A DNA stretch of 26,725 nucleotides from an uncultured Mycoplasmatota bacterium (GTDB taxonomy: Bacteria; Bacillota_I; Bacilli_A; RF39; UBA660): assembly GCA_900544605.1 (NCBI GenBank), contig UQVP01000015.1, positions 1 through 26,725 of the forward strand, written 5' to 3'. How positions within the stretch are numbered: position 1 is the stretch's first letter; the number at the start of each line of letters is the position of its first letter. The notes under the pieces were generated by a model. It saw only the letters and a program-made list of their open reading frames with translations, had not been told where the DNA came from and searched no databases. A program made the translations under genes and the position numbers. Of this stretch, positions 1 through 8,579 are shown piece by piece.

Positions 1-2
1 AT

Positions 3-1769
3 GGTAAATTAAATTTGTTAGATGATAAACTTGATTATGATGGACAAAAACCAGAGTTAGGGGAAGTAGAAGTAAATAAAAATGGAGATTCTAGGGTATA
101 TGCATATATAAATGGCTATTGTGTAACAAAAGAATATGATAGCGAGTTATATGCGAGTAAAACGAATAAAGAAGAATGTAATTGGTATGCGACAGATAAT
201 TATGAGACAACAGAAGGAACAGTTTTAACTTTGAATAATCAAAAAATAAAGAATTATTTAATATATGGTAATTCAACTCAAGCAGTCAATCTATATGATT
301 ACAATAATGTACCAGTGTCACTTGGAACAAAGCAAGATAATGGATATTTTGTTTCAAGTAGTAATAATATAAAATTTTATACATATAAAACATTAGAAAA
401 TTATATAGGAAAAACAGTAACAATTTCATTTGATCTTACAACTAGTGAAGATGGTAGCTTCCGAGTATATCAATATCAAAATAATGGAATAGGTATTGAA
501 ATGCAACCAAAAGAAAGAAATATATCAATGCAAGCTAATACCAAAAAAAGAATTAGTATAACAGGCGTTGTTAAAGAATTAGGAACTAAAGAAGATCAGT
601 CTAAGGGAGAAATTATTATATATAAATCTGATTATACAGGTTCTTATTTAGTTAATAACATTCAATTCGAATTTGGTACTAATGCAACAACATATGAAAA
701 ATATGGATTAAGACCAAGTCCAGAATATCCAAGCGAAATAAAAAGTACAGGAGATTTAATAACAAAAGATAATTGTGCCAGTTATGGTAATGATGCTTGT
801 AATAATGTTGGTAAGTATGTAGTACAATTAAAAGCAACTGGTAAGAATATATTTGATGCAAATGGTTGGTATAGTTGGCTTAGAACATTTACAACGCACT
901 ATGTAACAAAAGAAACTGTTGATGGAATTGAGGCTATTCGTTATCAACCACAATTAACTTATAATAAACCTTGGATGAAAGGAAATTTTAAGAAAAATAC
1001 TAAATATATATTTAGTTATAGAGCCAAAGGTATTGTTGGAACGGATAGATCAACAGGTTTTAGATTTATATACACTGATGGAACTACAACTATTTGTTAT
1101 GTTGATAATGAAGCAACATGGAAGAATTATACATGCGCATCTAATGGTAAAACCATTGATCATTTAGAAATGAATTATTTTTATGGGCAAGGATGTTATT
1201 TTGACATAAATAGTATGCAACTAGAAGAAGGAACAAGTGCAACTACATACGAACCATATAAAGATAAATTAACAAATATCTATTTAACTGAACCACTAAG
1301 AAAAGTTGGGGATTATGCAGATTACATAGATTATAATAATAAAAAAATAGTAAGGAACGTAAAAGAAATAGTTTATACAGGTAAAGAAAGCTGGCTTGCT
1401 GATAATGGAGACGCATCTTATGCGTTTGATTCAACAGAACCATATATAAAAAAGTCTAAAGGTTTATTGTTTAGTAACATTGCTTTTTATACTGAAACAA
1501 AGGATGATAGTAAATTTAGTTTTAAAAGTAGTGGAGCTGGATATATTGAATTTAATGCATTTGGTAAAGGATATACTTCAACCACATGGAAACAATACCT
1601 TGCTAACAAATATAATTCAGGTAGTCCTGTTAAAGTTCAATATGATATAGCAACCTCAATAGAACAGACAATAGATTTACCAAATATACAATTATTAGAT
1701 GGATATAATACACTATCAATAAATACTGAGGTAAGTCCAAGCAATGTTAAACTAACAACTAGTAAGTAA
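3..1769 (+). CDS. Prepilin-like surface protein with phage-tail-type modules (5' end missing)
   Basis: The frame is open to the left edge, so the gene starts upstream; the TTG at 15 is not a convincing start because no ribosome binding site precedes it. The first part (about nt 3-190, with KLDYDGQKPELGEV followed by a glycine-rich strand pattern) resembles the C-terminal half of the prepilin-like proteins whose N-terminal half begins at 26500. After it come two copies of a beta-rich module of carbohydrate-binding or phage minor-tail type. Each ends in a matching signature: QFEFGTNATTYEKYG (about nt 663-707) and QLEEGTSATTYEPYK (about nt 1218-1262). The second is followed by LTEPLRKVGDYADYID, a sequence style common in siphovirus tail proteins. 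The likely role is a secreted or pilus-tip adhesin; this is inferred. A hairpin terminator follows directly. Confidence 0.6.
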   Translation, partial: GKLNLLDDKLDYDGQKPELGEVEVNKNGDSRVYAYINGYCVTKEYDSELYASKTNKEECNWYATDNYETTEGTVLTLNNQKIKNYLIYGNSTQAVNLYDYNNVPVSLGTKQDNGYFVSSSNNIKFYTYKTLENYIGKTVTISFDLTTSEDGSFRVYQYQNNGIGIEMQPKERNISMQANTKKRISITGVVKELGTKEDQSKGEIIIYKSDYTGSYLVNNIQFEFGTNATTYEKYGLRPSPEYPSEIKSTGDLITKDNCASYGNDACNNVGKYVVQLKATGKNIFDANGWYSWLRTFTTHYVTKETVDGIEAIRYQPQLTYNKPWMKGNFKKNTKYIFSYRAKGIVGTDRSTGFRFIYTDGTTTICYVDNEATWKNYTCASNGKTIDHLEMNYFYGQGCYFDINSMQLEEGTSATTYEPYKDKLTNIYLTEPLRKVGDYADYIDYNNKKIVRNVKEIVYTGKESWLADNGDASYAFDSTEPYIKKSKGLLFSNIAFYTETKDDSKFSFKSSGAGYIEFNAFGKGYTSTTWKQYLANKYNSGSPVKVQYDIATSIEQTIDLPNIQLLDGYNTLSINTEVSPSNVKLTTSK

Positions 1770-1781
1770 TAAAAAATTATT

Positions 1782-1811
1782 ATGACGCTTATTAAATAAG
1801 TGTCATTTTTT
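1782..1811 (+). terminator. Rho-independent terminator after the surface protein gene
   Basis: ATGACGCTTAT pairs with ATAAGTGTCAT (11 bp with one G-U pair) around the loop TAAA, followed by six T. Confidence 0.85.
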
Positions 1812-1845
1812 ATTGTTATAAAAAGTTTTAAAAAACAAGTATACG

Positions 1846-1854
1846 TGATATAAT
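1846..1854 (+). promoter_or_regulatory. Extended -10 promoter for the P-type ATPase operon
   Basis: TGATATAAT is a perfect extended -10 (TGn plus TATAAT) ending 21 bases before the start codon. The -35 position (TTTTAA at 1826-1831) is poor, as is usual for extended -10 promoters. Confidence 0.6.
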
Positions 1855-1875
1855 AAAATAAGATTGGAGGCAGTT

Positions 1876-4182
1876 ATGAATTACACAGATATAGATACAG
1901 GGTTAACAAAAAAACAAGTTGAGATTCGTAAAAAACAAAAGTTAGTTAATTATAATTCAGAAGTGCCTACAAAAGGTATAAAAGAAATTATAAGAGATAA
2001 TATATTTACTCTTTTTAATTTACTAAATTTAGTTTTAGGTTTATTAATTTTTTTAGTAGGATCATATAAAAACTTACTCTTTTTAGGGGTTGTTATATGT
2101 AATACATTGATAAGTATTTTTCAAGAAATAAGGGCTAAGATTGAAATAGATAAACTATCTATTATTGCAGAGACAAAAGTAAATGTAAAAAGAGATGAAA
2201 AAGAGAGTGTTATAGGCATTAATGAAATTGTTATTGATGATATTATAAACTTTAAAGTTGGTAATCAAGTAGTTGTTGATAGTGTTGTAAGAAGTGGTAG
2301 AGTAGAAGTTGATGAATCTTTTATTACTGGGGAATCCAAACCACGTGTAAAGAAAATTGGCGATACTATTCTTTCTGGAAGTTTTATTGTAAGTGGTAAA
2401 TGTTTAGCCCAAGTTATACATATTGGAGAAGATAACTACACATCTAAAATAACTAATGATGCTAAATATATAAAGAAAATAGATTCTTTGCTTTTAAATT
2501 CATTAAATAAAATAATAAAGTTAGTTTCTATTGTTATAGTTCCTTTAGGAATTTTACTTTTTATAAATCAATTTTTTATCATTCATCAATCATTTTCTAA
2601 TGCGATAGTAAATGTTGTGGCCGCATTAATTGCAATGATTCCAGAAGGACTTGTCTTACTTACTAGTACAGCTTTAGCTGTTAGTTCAATTAAACTTGCA
2701 CATAATAAAGTTTTGATTAAGCAATTATATTCAATTGAGTCTTTAGCGCGTGTTGATACAATATGTTTTGATAAAACTGGTACTCTTACAGAAGGGGTAA
2801 TGGAAGTAAGTAAATATGTTCCTCTTACTAATAAAAAATATGATATTAAAGAAATAATGAGTGAAATATGTAATGTCTTTGATAATGAAAATGAAACTAT
2901 GGCTGCTTTAACCCGTTATTTTGGCGTTCATAATAATTATAAGGTGGAAAAAAGTATACCATTTTCATCAGATCGTAAATACTCTAAAGTTAGCTTTGAA
3001 ACTTTAGGGACATATATTTTAGGTGCTCCAGAAATAATACTAAAAGAAAAGTATAACGATTATGATATTGATAAATACGTTAAAGAGGGAAGAATAGTAC
3101 TTCTAGCAGAAGAAAAATATAAAGATATTTATCCTATTGCAATTATTTTAATTCAAGATAAAATTAGAAAAAATGTTTTGAAAACAATCGAGTATTTTAA
3201 AAAAGAAAACGTAGATGTTAAAATAGTATCTGGTGATAATCCTAAAACTATTTTAAATATTGCAAATAGATTAAATCTTGGTATTAAAAAGTATAAAGAT
3301 GTATCAAAACTAAGTGATGAAAAACTAGAAGAAATAGTAGAAGATTATTCAATATTTGGGCGTGTTAGTCCTTATCAAAAGAAAACGATTATTAATGCTT
3401 TAAAGAAAAAAGGACATAAAGTAGCAATGATTGGTGATGGGGTTAATGATGTTTTAGCATTAAAAGAAGCTGATTCAAGCATTGCTTTAAATAATGGTAG
3501 TGAAGCTGCTCGTAATGTTGGGGAACTTGTTTTACTAGATTCTAACTTTGATGCAATGCCATTGATCGTAAAAGAAGGAAGAAGAACAATCAACAATATT
3601 GAAAGATCGGCAAGTCTTTTCATAGTAAAAACAGTGTATGCATCATTACTTGCTTTAATATTTGTTTTCCTTCCCCTAAAGTATCCTTTTATTCCAATTC
3701 AATTAACACTCACTAGTTCATTTACAATTGGTATACCTTCATTTATTTTAGCGCTTGAACCTAATAAAGATCTTATTGAAGGAAACTTCTTATATAATAT
3801 CTTTAAAGCTGCGATTCCAACTGCACTAACAATTGTTATTAATATTTTAATTACGGTTATATTTGGTTCTATCTTTAATATAGATTCAAAAGAAGTATCT
3901 ACTATAGCAGTTACTTTAGTTGGATTTACAGGTTTCGTTCATTTGTATAGAATTTGTAAACCATTAAATAAATTAAGAACAACTTTAATTGTTACACTAA
4001 TTATTTTCTTTACTTTTGGTGTAGTTGGTCTTAACAATTTATTTTCTCTAACTATATTTAATTTAAGAATGTTACTTGTAATGATAGTTTTATTTTTAAA
4101 CACTATACTACTTCTTAAAGTAAATACAATATTTTTTGAAAAGAAAATTTATAAAAGACTTAATAAAATATTACAAAAATAG
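1876..4182 (+). CDS. Cation-translocating P-type ATPase, CtpE-like
   Basis: A P-type ATPase of 768 residues that pumps a cation across the membrane using an aspartyl-phosphate intermediate. Visible in order: two N-terminal membrane segments (about residues 40-90), the actuator domain with TGES (151-154), a second membrane pair ending in IPEGLVLLTS, the phosphorylation motif DKTGTLTEG with Asp299, a short nucleotide-binding domain, the hinge motif GDGVND (520-525), and a hydrophobic C-terminal third. The M4 motif PEGL, rather than CPC, and the absence of an N-terminal metal-binding domain exclude the copper/zinc P1B class. PEGLVLLTS is typical of the CtpE branch, in which mycobacterial CtpE has been linked to calcium uptake; the substrate here is inferred. 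The ATG at 1876 is chosen because GGAGG lies five bases upstream; an upstream TTG at 1864 would place that site inside the gene. It heads a unit with the next two genes. Confidence 0.88.
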   Translation: MNYTDIDTGLTKKQVEIRKKQKLVNYNSEVPTKGIKEIIRDNIFTLFNLLNLVLGLLIFLVGSYKNLLFLGVVICNTLISIFQEIRAKIEIDKLSIIAETKVNVKRDEKESVIGINEIVIDDIINFKVGNQVVVDSVVRSGRVEVDESFITGESKPRVKKIGDTILSGSFIVSGKCLAQVIHIGEDNYTSKITNDAKYIKKIDSLLLNSLNKIIKLVSIVIVPLGILLFINQFFIIHQSFSNAIVNVVAALIAMIPEGLVLLTSTALAVSSIKLAHNKVLIKQLYSIESLARVDTICFDKTGTLTEGVMEVSKYVPLTNKKYDIKEIMSEICNVFDNENETMAALTRYFGVHNNYKVEKSIPFSSDRKYSKVSFETLGTYILGAPEIILKEKYNDYDIDKYVKEGRIVLLAEEKYKDIYPIAIILIQDKIRKNVLKTIEYFKKENVDVKIVSGDNPKTILNIANRLNLGIKKYKDVSKLSDEKLEEIVEDYSIFGRVSPYQKKTIINALKKKGHKVAMIGDGVNDVLALKEADSSIALNNGSEAARNVGELVLLDSNFDAMPLIVKEGRRTINNIERSASLFIVKTVYASLLALIFVFLPLKYPFIPIQLTLTSSFTIGIPSFILALEPNKDLIEGNFLYNIFKAAIPTALTIVINILITVIFGSIFNIDSKEVSTIAVTLVGFTGFVHLYRICKPLNKLRTTLIVTLIIFFTFGVVGLNNLFSLTIFNLRMLLVMIVLFLNTILLLKVNTIFFEKKIYKRLNKILQK

Positions 4183-4189
4183 GTGACTT

Positions 4190-4825
4190 ATGAAGTATGA
4201 AATAAATAATGAAGTATATGATGTAGTTATTGAAAAAAAGAATAATAAAAATTTATATATTAGAGTTAAAGAAGATTTAACAATATTAGTTACAACTAAT
4301 TATTTAACAACTAAAAAACAAATTCTAGATGTTTTAGATCAAAATCAATCTTATATAATGAAGATGATTGAAAAAAGAAAAAAAGAAATCGAAAAAAAAG
4401 AATATATTTTATATTTTGGAAATAAGTATGATTTAGTGTTTGGTAACTTGTTTGACGAAGTGGAAATTGCAGGAAATAAGATATATGCTCATGATCAAAA
4501 ACAATTTGACAAGTGGTACAAAAAACAGATGCAAAATATTTTTGACGAACATTATCAAATGTTATATAATAGATTCGAAGAGTCAATTCCATTTTACAGA
4601 ATGCGAATTAGAGAAATGAAAACGCGTTGGGGTGTATGTAATGTTAAAAGTAAGACAATAACCCTTAACTCTAGGCTAATAGAGTATCCATTAGAAGCTT
4701 TAGATTATGTTATTGTTCATGAGCTTTCTCATTTAATTCATTTTAATCATTCAAATAGTTTTTGGAATTTGGTGGCAAAGTATAAACCTGATTATAAAAG
4801 AATCAGAAAAGAATTGAAGGAGTAA
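4190..4825 (+). CDS. YgjP-like (DUF45) zinc metallopeptidase
   Basis: A 211-residue member of the YgjP/DUF45 family, soluble predicted metal-dependent proteases of poorly known substrate. The family signature is at the C-terminus: HELSH (residues 177-181) with a third ligand His187 in HFNHSNSFW, preceded by the family-typical block TRWGVCN and TLNSRLIEYP. All three zinc ligands and the catalytic Glu178 are present. There is no signal peptide or membrane segment. It starts seven bases after the ATPase stop, and its ribosome binding site AGGTGA overlaps that stop (TAG), so the two are almost certainly translated from one mRNA. Its length is slightly below the usual 230-240. Confidence 0.88.
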   Translation: MKYEINNEVYDVVIEKKNNKNLYIRVKEDLTILVTTNYLTTKKQILDVLDQNQSYIMKMIEKRKKEIEKKEYILYFGNKYDLVFGNLFDEVEIAGNKIYAHDQKQFDKWYKKQMQNIFDEHYQMLYNRFEESIPFYRMRIREMKTRWGVCNVKSKTITLNSRLIEYPLEALDYVIVHELSHLIHFNHSNSFWNLVAKYKPDYKRIRKELKE

Positions 4826-4827
4826 TT

Positions 4828-5304
4828 ATGAAAAAGATAGTATTAGTGTTGGCAATGATTTTATTACTTACAGGGTGTAATGCTGTAAAAGATAATATGA
4901 CTATTGACTATGATAAGTATATGAATAATTTATTATCATCGAATGAAAATAGCGAATATGTTCCATGTGATATTGAGATAACTTATGATAAAATAAGTGA
5001 TACACAATATAGTTATCAAATTGTTATTGATAATCCGAAAGAAGATATGAGAAATATTAATATTGTTGTTAGTCATAATATGGAAACACATGATGGGTAT
5101 CCAAGTATTGGTGTTTTTGATGAAGAACCAATTAATTTAATGGTAGAAAGAACTGAAGATGATACTAATAAAGGAATTGTTCTTGTTGGATATATTGATT
5201 ATACTGGAGATAAAGAGGATTTTCATCCTGAAGTGAAACTATTAATAAATTATATTAATAGCGCTATTGAAGAAAAAACAATTTATTATAAGAAGACGAT
5301 ATAA
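4828..5304 (+). CDS. Small lipoprotein of unknown function
   Basis: The 158-residue product starts with a short lipoprotein signal: two lysines, a hydrophobic stretch and the lipobox LLTGC with Cys17. It should be anchored on the outer face of the membrane after diacylglyceryl transfer. The mature part is acidic and probably beta-rich, with alternating segments such as YSYQIVIDNP and NIVVSHNMETH; no known domain was recognised. It is the last gene of the ATPase unit, two bases after the metallopeptidase stop, and the terminator overlaps its stop codon. A role linked to the ATPase or the protease is possible but only suggested by position. Confidence 0.8.
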   Translation: MKKIVLVLAMILLLTGCNAVKDNMTIDYDKYMNNLLSSNENSEYVPCDIEITYDKISDTQYSYQIVIDNPKEDMRNINIVVSHNMETHDGYPSIGVFDEEPINLMVERTEDDTNKGIVLVGYIDYTGDKEDFHPEVKLLINYINSAIEEKTIYYKKTI

Positions 5305-5319
5305 TACGTCTTTTTTTTT
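5293..5319 (+). terminator. Terminator of the ATPase/peptidase/lipoprotein unit
   Basis: AAGACG pairs with CGTCTT around an eight-base loop and runs into nine T. The left arm lies within the last codons of the lipoprotein gene. Confidence 0.75.
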
Positions 5320-5354
5320 ACACCTTTAGTATTAGAATGATAGTGGTGATTTAA

Positions 5355-5525
5355 ATGAAGGTTAAAATATTTGATGAAGGTCATGAAAAAGATTTAGAGG
5401 CAGCAGTAAATGATTTTTTAAAAGACTTGGAGGGCGATGTAATAGATATTAAATACCAAGTTGGTGTTAGTGTCTTTTCAGAGGAACAAATATTTTGTTT
5501 TTCAGCAATGATTATATATGATTAA
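5355..5525 (+). CDS. cse60: Cse60-like small sporulation protein
   Basis: This is a 56-residue gene, too short for many gene finders. The product begins MKVKIFDEGHEKDLE, continues with an amphipathic helix (AAVNDFLKDL), then VIDIKYQVGVSVF, and ends FCFSAMIIYD. Acidic N-terminal half, VIDIKY-like strand and the CFSAMI ending match my recollection of Bacillus Cse60, a small protein of the sporulation programme with no known biochemical function. GGTGAT ends five bases before the ATG. It sits alone between the lipoprotein terminator and clpC; no sigma-A promoter is clear in front of it, and sporulation control could not be shown. Confidence 0.7.
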   Translation: MKVKIFDEGHEKDLEAAVNDFLKDLEGDVIDIKYQVGVSVFSEEQIFCFSAMIIYD

Positions 5526-5575
5526 AAATAATAAATCAGTTACACAATAACATAGAATATAAAGGAGATGATAAT

Positions 5576-7900
5576 GTGTTTGGAGAATTTACAGAAGAAG
5601 CACGTAAAATATTAGTTAGCGCTAAAGAAGAAATGTATGAATTAAAACATCCTTATGTTGGTAGTGAACACTTACTTTTGGCTATTTTAAAAGATAACAA
5701 TGCTGTTTCAAAAAAACTGAAAGAATATAATTTAACTTATGATGTTTTAAAAAATGAGATAATAAGTATTATTGGCACAGGGAGTGAATACCCAGAATGG
5801 TTTTTATATACACCATTACTCAAAAGAATAATTGAAAATGCTATTGTTGATAGTAAAGAAAATAATAATGGTGATGTAACTGTAGAACATCTTTTTGCAA
5901 GTCTTCTTGAAGAAGGAGAAGGTGTTGGTATTAGAGTGATGCTTGGAATGGATATTGATCTTGATAAATTATATAAAGATTTTTCAAGCAAGCTAATAAT
6001 GTCTTCCAAAACTAAAAAAACTAAAAAATTATTAATTGATGAACTTGGTTATGATTTAACAAAGAAAGCTTTAAATAATGAGTTAGATCCTGTTGTAGGT
6101 CGCGAGGAAGAAATTAATAGACTTTTAGAAATATTATGCCGTAGGACAAAGAATAATCCTATTTTGATAGGAGAAGCTGGTGTTGGTAAAACAGCAATTG
6201 TAGAAGAGCTTAGCAGAATGGTTGCCTTTGGAGAAGTTCCTAAGAAATTAAAAAATAAACGTATAATAAGTTTAGATATGGCTACGATGGTAGCTGGTAC
6301 TAAATATCGTGGTGAATTTGAAGAAAGAATGCGTAAAGTACTAAAAGAAATAGAAGATAATGACGATATTATTCTCTTTATTGATGAAATACACACCTTA
6401 GTAGGAGCAGGAGGGGCTGAAGGAGCAATAGATGCTTCTAATATTTTTAAGCCGGCTTTAGCTAGAGGTAAAATAAAATGTATAGGAGCTACAACAACGG
6501 AAGAATATAAAAAATATATAGAAGCAGATGGGGCGTTAGATAGAAGATTTCAAAAAATATTAATACAGACTCCTGATAAAATAACTGTAAAAAAGATATT
6601 AAGCAAACTAAAACCAATTTATGAAAAGTATCACAATGTAATTATAAGTGAAGACATAATAGATTTAATTGTTGATTTATCTGAAAGATATATATATGAT
6701 CGTAACCAACCAGATAAATCGATTGACATCTTAGATGAAGTGTGCAGTTTTGCAAGTTTAAAAGAAAGTGATGAACTAAAAAAATATAAAAGTTATAACA
6801 AAGATTTACAACTTGTGATTAATAGTAAAAATGAAGCTATTATTAATAATAGTTTTGATAGTGCAGCAAAGTTTAGAAAAAAAGAAAAAGAATTAATGGA
6901 TAAAATAAACAAGTTAGAATTAGATGTTATTAAAGATACTAATAAAAGAGTTATATCTAAAGAAGATGTTGCGCTTGTTATAAATAAAAGAACTAGAATA
7001 CCAGTGTATGAGTTATTAAAAGAAAAAGAACAAATAATTTTAAATATCGAAGAAAACTTAAAAAATAACATCGTTGGTCAAGATGAAGCTATTAGTAAAT
7101 TAATCGATTTGACTAAAAGAATTAAGTTGGGGTTCGTAGATGAAAATAAGTGTAATTCTATTATTTTTTGTGGATCAAGTGGTGTTGGGAAAACCTGTTT
7201 GGCTAAAATATTTGGTAGTGAACTAGTAGGGAAAGAAAACATTATTAAATTAGATATGAGTGAGTATTCTGAGTCGCATTCTGTTAGTAAAATAGTTGGT
7301 GCGCCTCCAGGATATGTCGGATATTCAGATTCTAAAAATATATTAGAAGAAGTTAGAAATAAACCGTTTTCGGTTATTATTTTAGATGAAATAGAGAAAG
7401 CTCATCCAACTATTATAAATTTATTATTTCAAATATTAGATGAAGGAAAAATAAAAGATTCTAAGGGGATAGAAGTTCGTTTTGATAATACAACTATTAT
7501 AATGACATCTAATATTGGTTTTAATGAGAATAGTATTGGTTTTGCTAATGATAAAAATAGTATAATAGAACAAAAACTAAAAGAAAATTTTTCTTTACCA
7601 TTCATCAATCGTATTGATACAACTATTTTCTTTAAATCACTAAATAAAGAAGATATTACTAAAATAGTTGATATGAATTTAAAAAAATTAAAAAGTAAAT
7701 ACAAAAATAAAGGCATAAAAGTTACTATTTCTAAAAATGTAGTAAATGAAATAATTGAAAAAAGTAAATACAAGGAATTTGGCGCCAGAAAAATTAGTAA
7801 AATAATAAAAGAATTAGTTGAGAATCAAATTATTGAAAAATGTATGAATGATGTTACTAATGTTAATGTCATGTCAATAAATAATAAAGTTAGTGTTTAA
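5576..7900 (+). CDS. clpC: ClpC-type AAA+ unfoldase
   Basis: A 774-residue Clp/Hsp100 ATPase that unfolds proteins and feeds them to ClpP. It has an N-terminal double Clp-N repeat (about 1-140, starting FGEFTEEARKILVSA), a first AAA domain with GEAGVGKT (199-206) and DEIHTLVGAGG, a UVR-like middle helix (AAKFRKKEKELMDKI), and a second AAA domain with GSSGVGKT (533-540), LDEIEKAHP and a sensor-2 region GARKISK. An IGF tripeptide at 654-656 lies where ClpP-docking loops occur, supporting a partnership with ClpP. The start is GTG at 5576 with AAGGAG eight bases upstream; the ATG at 5574 is in another frame. The CtsR and McsA/McsB genes that often accompany clpC in Firmicutes are absent next to it. 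It is a little shorter than the usual 810 residues. Confidence 0.92.
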   Translation: MFGEFTEEARKILVSAKEEMYELKHPYVGSEHLLLAILKDNNAVSKKLKEYNLTYDVLKNEIISIIGTGSEYPEWFLYTPLLKRIIENAIVDSKENNNGDVTVEHLFASLLEEGEGVGIRVMLGMDIDLDKLYKDFSSKLIMSSKTKKTKKLLIDELGYDLTKKALNNELDPVVGREEEINRLLEILCRRTKNNPILIGEAGVGKTAIVEELSRMVAFGEVPKKLKNKRIISLDMATMVAGTKYRGEFEERMRKVLKEIEDNDDIILFIDEIHTLVGAGGAEGAIDASNIFKPALARGKIKCIGATTTEEYKKYIEADGALDRRFQKILIQTPDKITVKKILSKLKPIYEKYHNVIISEDIIDLIVDLSERYIYDRNQPDKSIDILDEVCSFASLKESDELKKYKSYNKDLQLVINSKNEAIINNSFDSAAKFRKKEKELMDKINKLELDVIKDTNKRVISKEDVALVINKRTRIPVYELLKEKEQIILNIEENLKNNIVGQDEAISKLIDLTKRIKLGFVDENKCNSIIFCGSSGVGKTCLAKIFGSELVGKENIIKLDMSEYSESHSVSKIVGAPPGYVGYSDSKNILEEVRNKPFSVIILDEIEKAHPTIINLLFQILDEGKIKDSKGIEVRFDNTTIIMTSNIGFNENSIGFANDKNSIIEQKLKENFSLPFINRIDTTIFFKSLNKEDITKIVDMNLKKLKSKYKNKGIKVTISKNVVNEIIEKSKYKEFGARKISKIIKELVENQIIEKCMNDVTNVNVMSINNKVSV

Positions 7901-7930
7901 GATATTTATTTAAATTAATATCTTACTGAT

Positions 7931-7959
7931 TTGACAAGGCTAGAGTTTTATGTTATAGT
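7931..7959 (+). promoter_or_regulatory. Sigma-A promoter for the GreA-like gene
   Basis: TTGACA, 17 bases, TATAGT, with an added TGn in front of the -10. It lies just after clpC, so the GreA-like gene is transcribed on its own. Confidence 0.8.
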
Positions 7960-7983
7960 ATGCCCTACGAAGGGGGAGGTATT

Positions 7984-8484
7984 ATGTATAAATTTTTACC
8001 AGAACAAATTGAAAATTTAAAAGAACAATTACAAGCTAAAACTTTAAAACTAGAAGGAATTAATAATATTAGAAAGCAAAATTATTCAGAAATGAAAACA
8101 GGAAATGGTCAAGAAACAAGTTTTCCAGTTGATAATTCATTACTAGGAAATTTTGTTGTAAACACTAATGCACTTAATGATATTAAAAATAAATTACTTA
8201 ATTGTGAGGTTATTGAACCAAATAATAGTGATGAAATAGGAATTGGAAGTACATTTAAAATAAGTTTATTCTTTGATGAAGATGAAGAAAGAGAAACTTT
8301 TACTTTAGTAGAAACAAGACTTCCAAAAGATCCAGCTAATTTTATATCTATAAATAGTCCTTTAGGTAAAGCTATTGTAGCTAAAAAACAAGGTGATAGT
8401 TTTAAATACGTTGTAGAGAACAGAATATTTTCTGGAAGAATTGATGAAATAGTTAAAACAAAAGAAGATATTAATATTAAATAA
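7984..8484 (+). CDS. GreA/GreB-like transcription factor with an altered coiled-coil tip
   Basis: A 166-residue protein with the two-part layout of Gre factors: an N-terminal helical hairpin (about 1-75) and a C-terminal FKBP-like domain (about 85-160) with the family signature INSPLGKAIVAKKQGD. Gre factors enter the secondary channel of RNA polymerase and rescue backtracked complexes, and the hairpin tip carries an acidic motif (GDLSENAEY in GreA) that activates RNA cleavage. Here the tip reads GNGQETSFPVD, so the usual Asp and Glu pair is not conserved. The protein may bind polymerase without stimulating cleavage. The ATG at 7984 is chosen for the GGGGGAGG five bases upstream; an in-frame ATG at 7960 lies at the -10 element and would precede transcription start. 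A monocistronic unit with its own terminator. Confidence 0.8.
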   Translation: MYKFLPEQIENLKEQLQAKTLKLEGINNIRKQNYSEMKTGNGQETSFPVDNSLLGNFVVNTNALNDIKNKLLNCEVIEPNNSDEIGIGSTFKISLFFDEDEERETFTLVETRLPKDPANFISINSPLGKAIVAKKQGDSFKYVVENRIFSGRIDEIVKTKEDINIK

Positions 8485-8485
8485 G

Positions 8486-8514
8486 TCATGAAATATAAAT
8501 TTCATGATTTTTTT
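8486..8514 (+). terminator. Terminator after the GreA-like gene
   Basis: TCATGAAAT pairs perfectly with ATTTCATGA around the loop ATAA, followed by seven T. Confidence 0.9.
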
Positions 8515-8533
8515 GTTCTCATTAGCAAAAAGG

Positions 8534-8562
8534 TATACACAAAATTAAAATTATGGTAAAAT
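8534..8562 (+). promoter_or_regulatory. Promoter for the 8580-9409 gene pair
   Basis: TATACA, 17 bases, TAAAAT with an extended TGG before the -10. It lies 18 bases before the ATG at 8580. Confidence 0.55.
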
Positions 8563-8579
8563 GAGTATAGGGTGATGAT

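Noticed and set aside
1864..1875. TTG start four codons upstream for the P-type ATPase
   Set aside because: The GGAGG ribosome binding site lies inside that extension and is ideally placed for the ATG at 1876.
5551..5559. CATAGAATA upstream of clpC as a sporulation promoter
   Set aside because: It fits CATAnnnTA, but there is no matching -35 and the pattern is common by chance in AT-rich DNA.
6049..7773. Several minus-strand open frames opposite clpC and other genes
   Set aside because: They lie within well-identified genes, have no ribosome binding sites, and their sequences are Ser/Leu/Ile-rich as expected of antisense frames.
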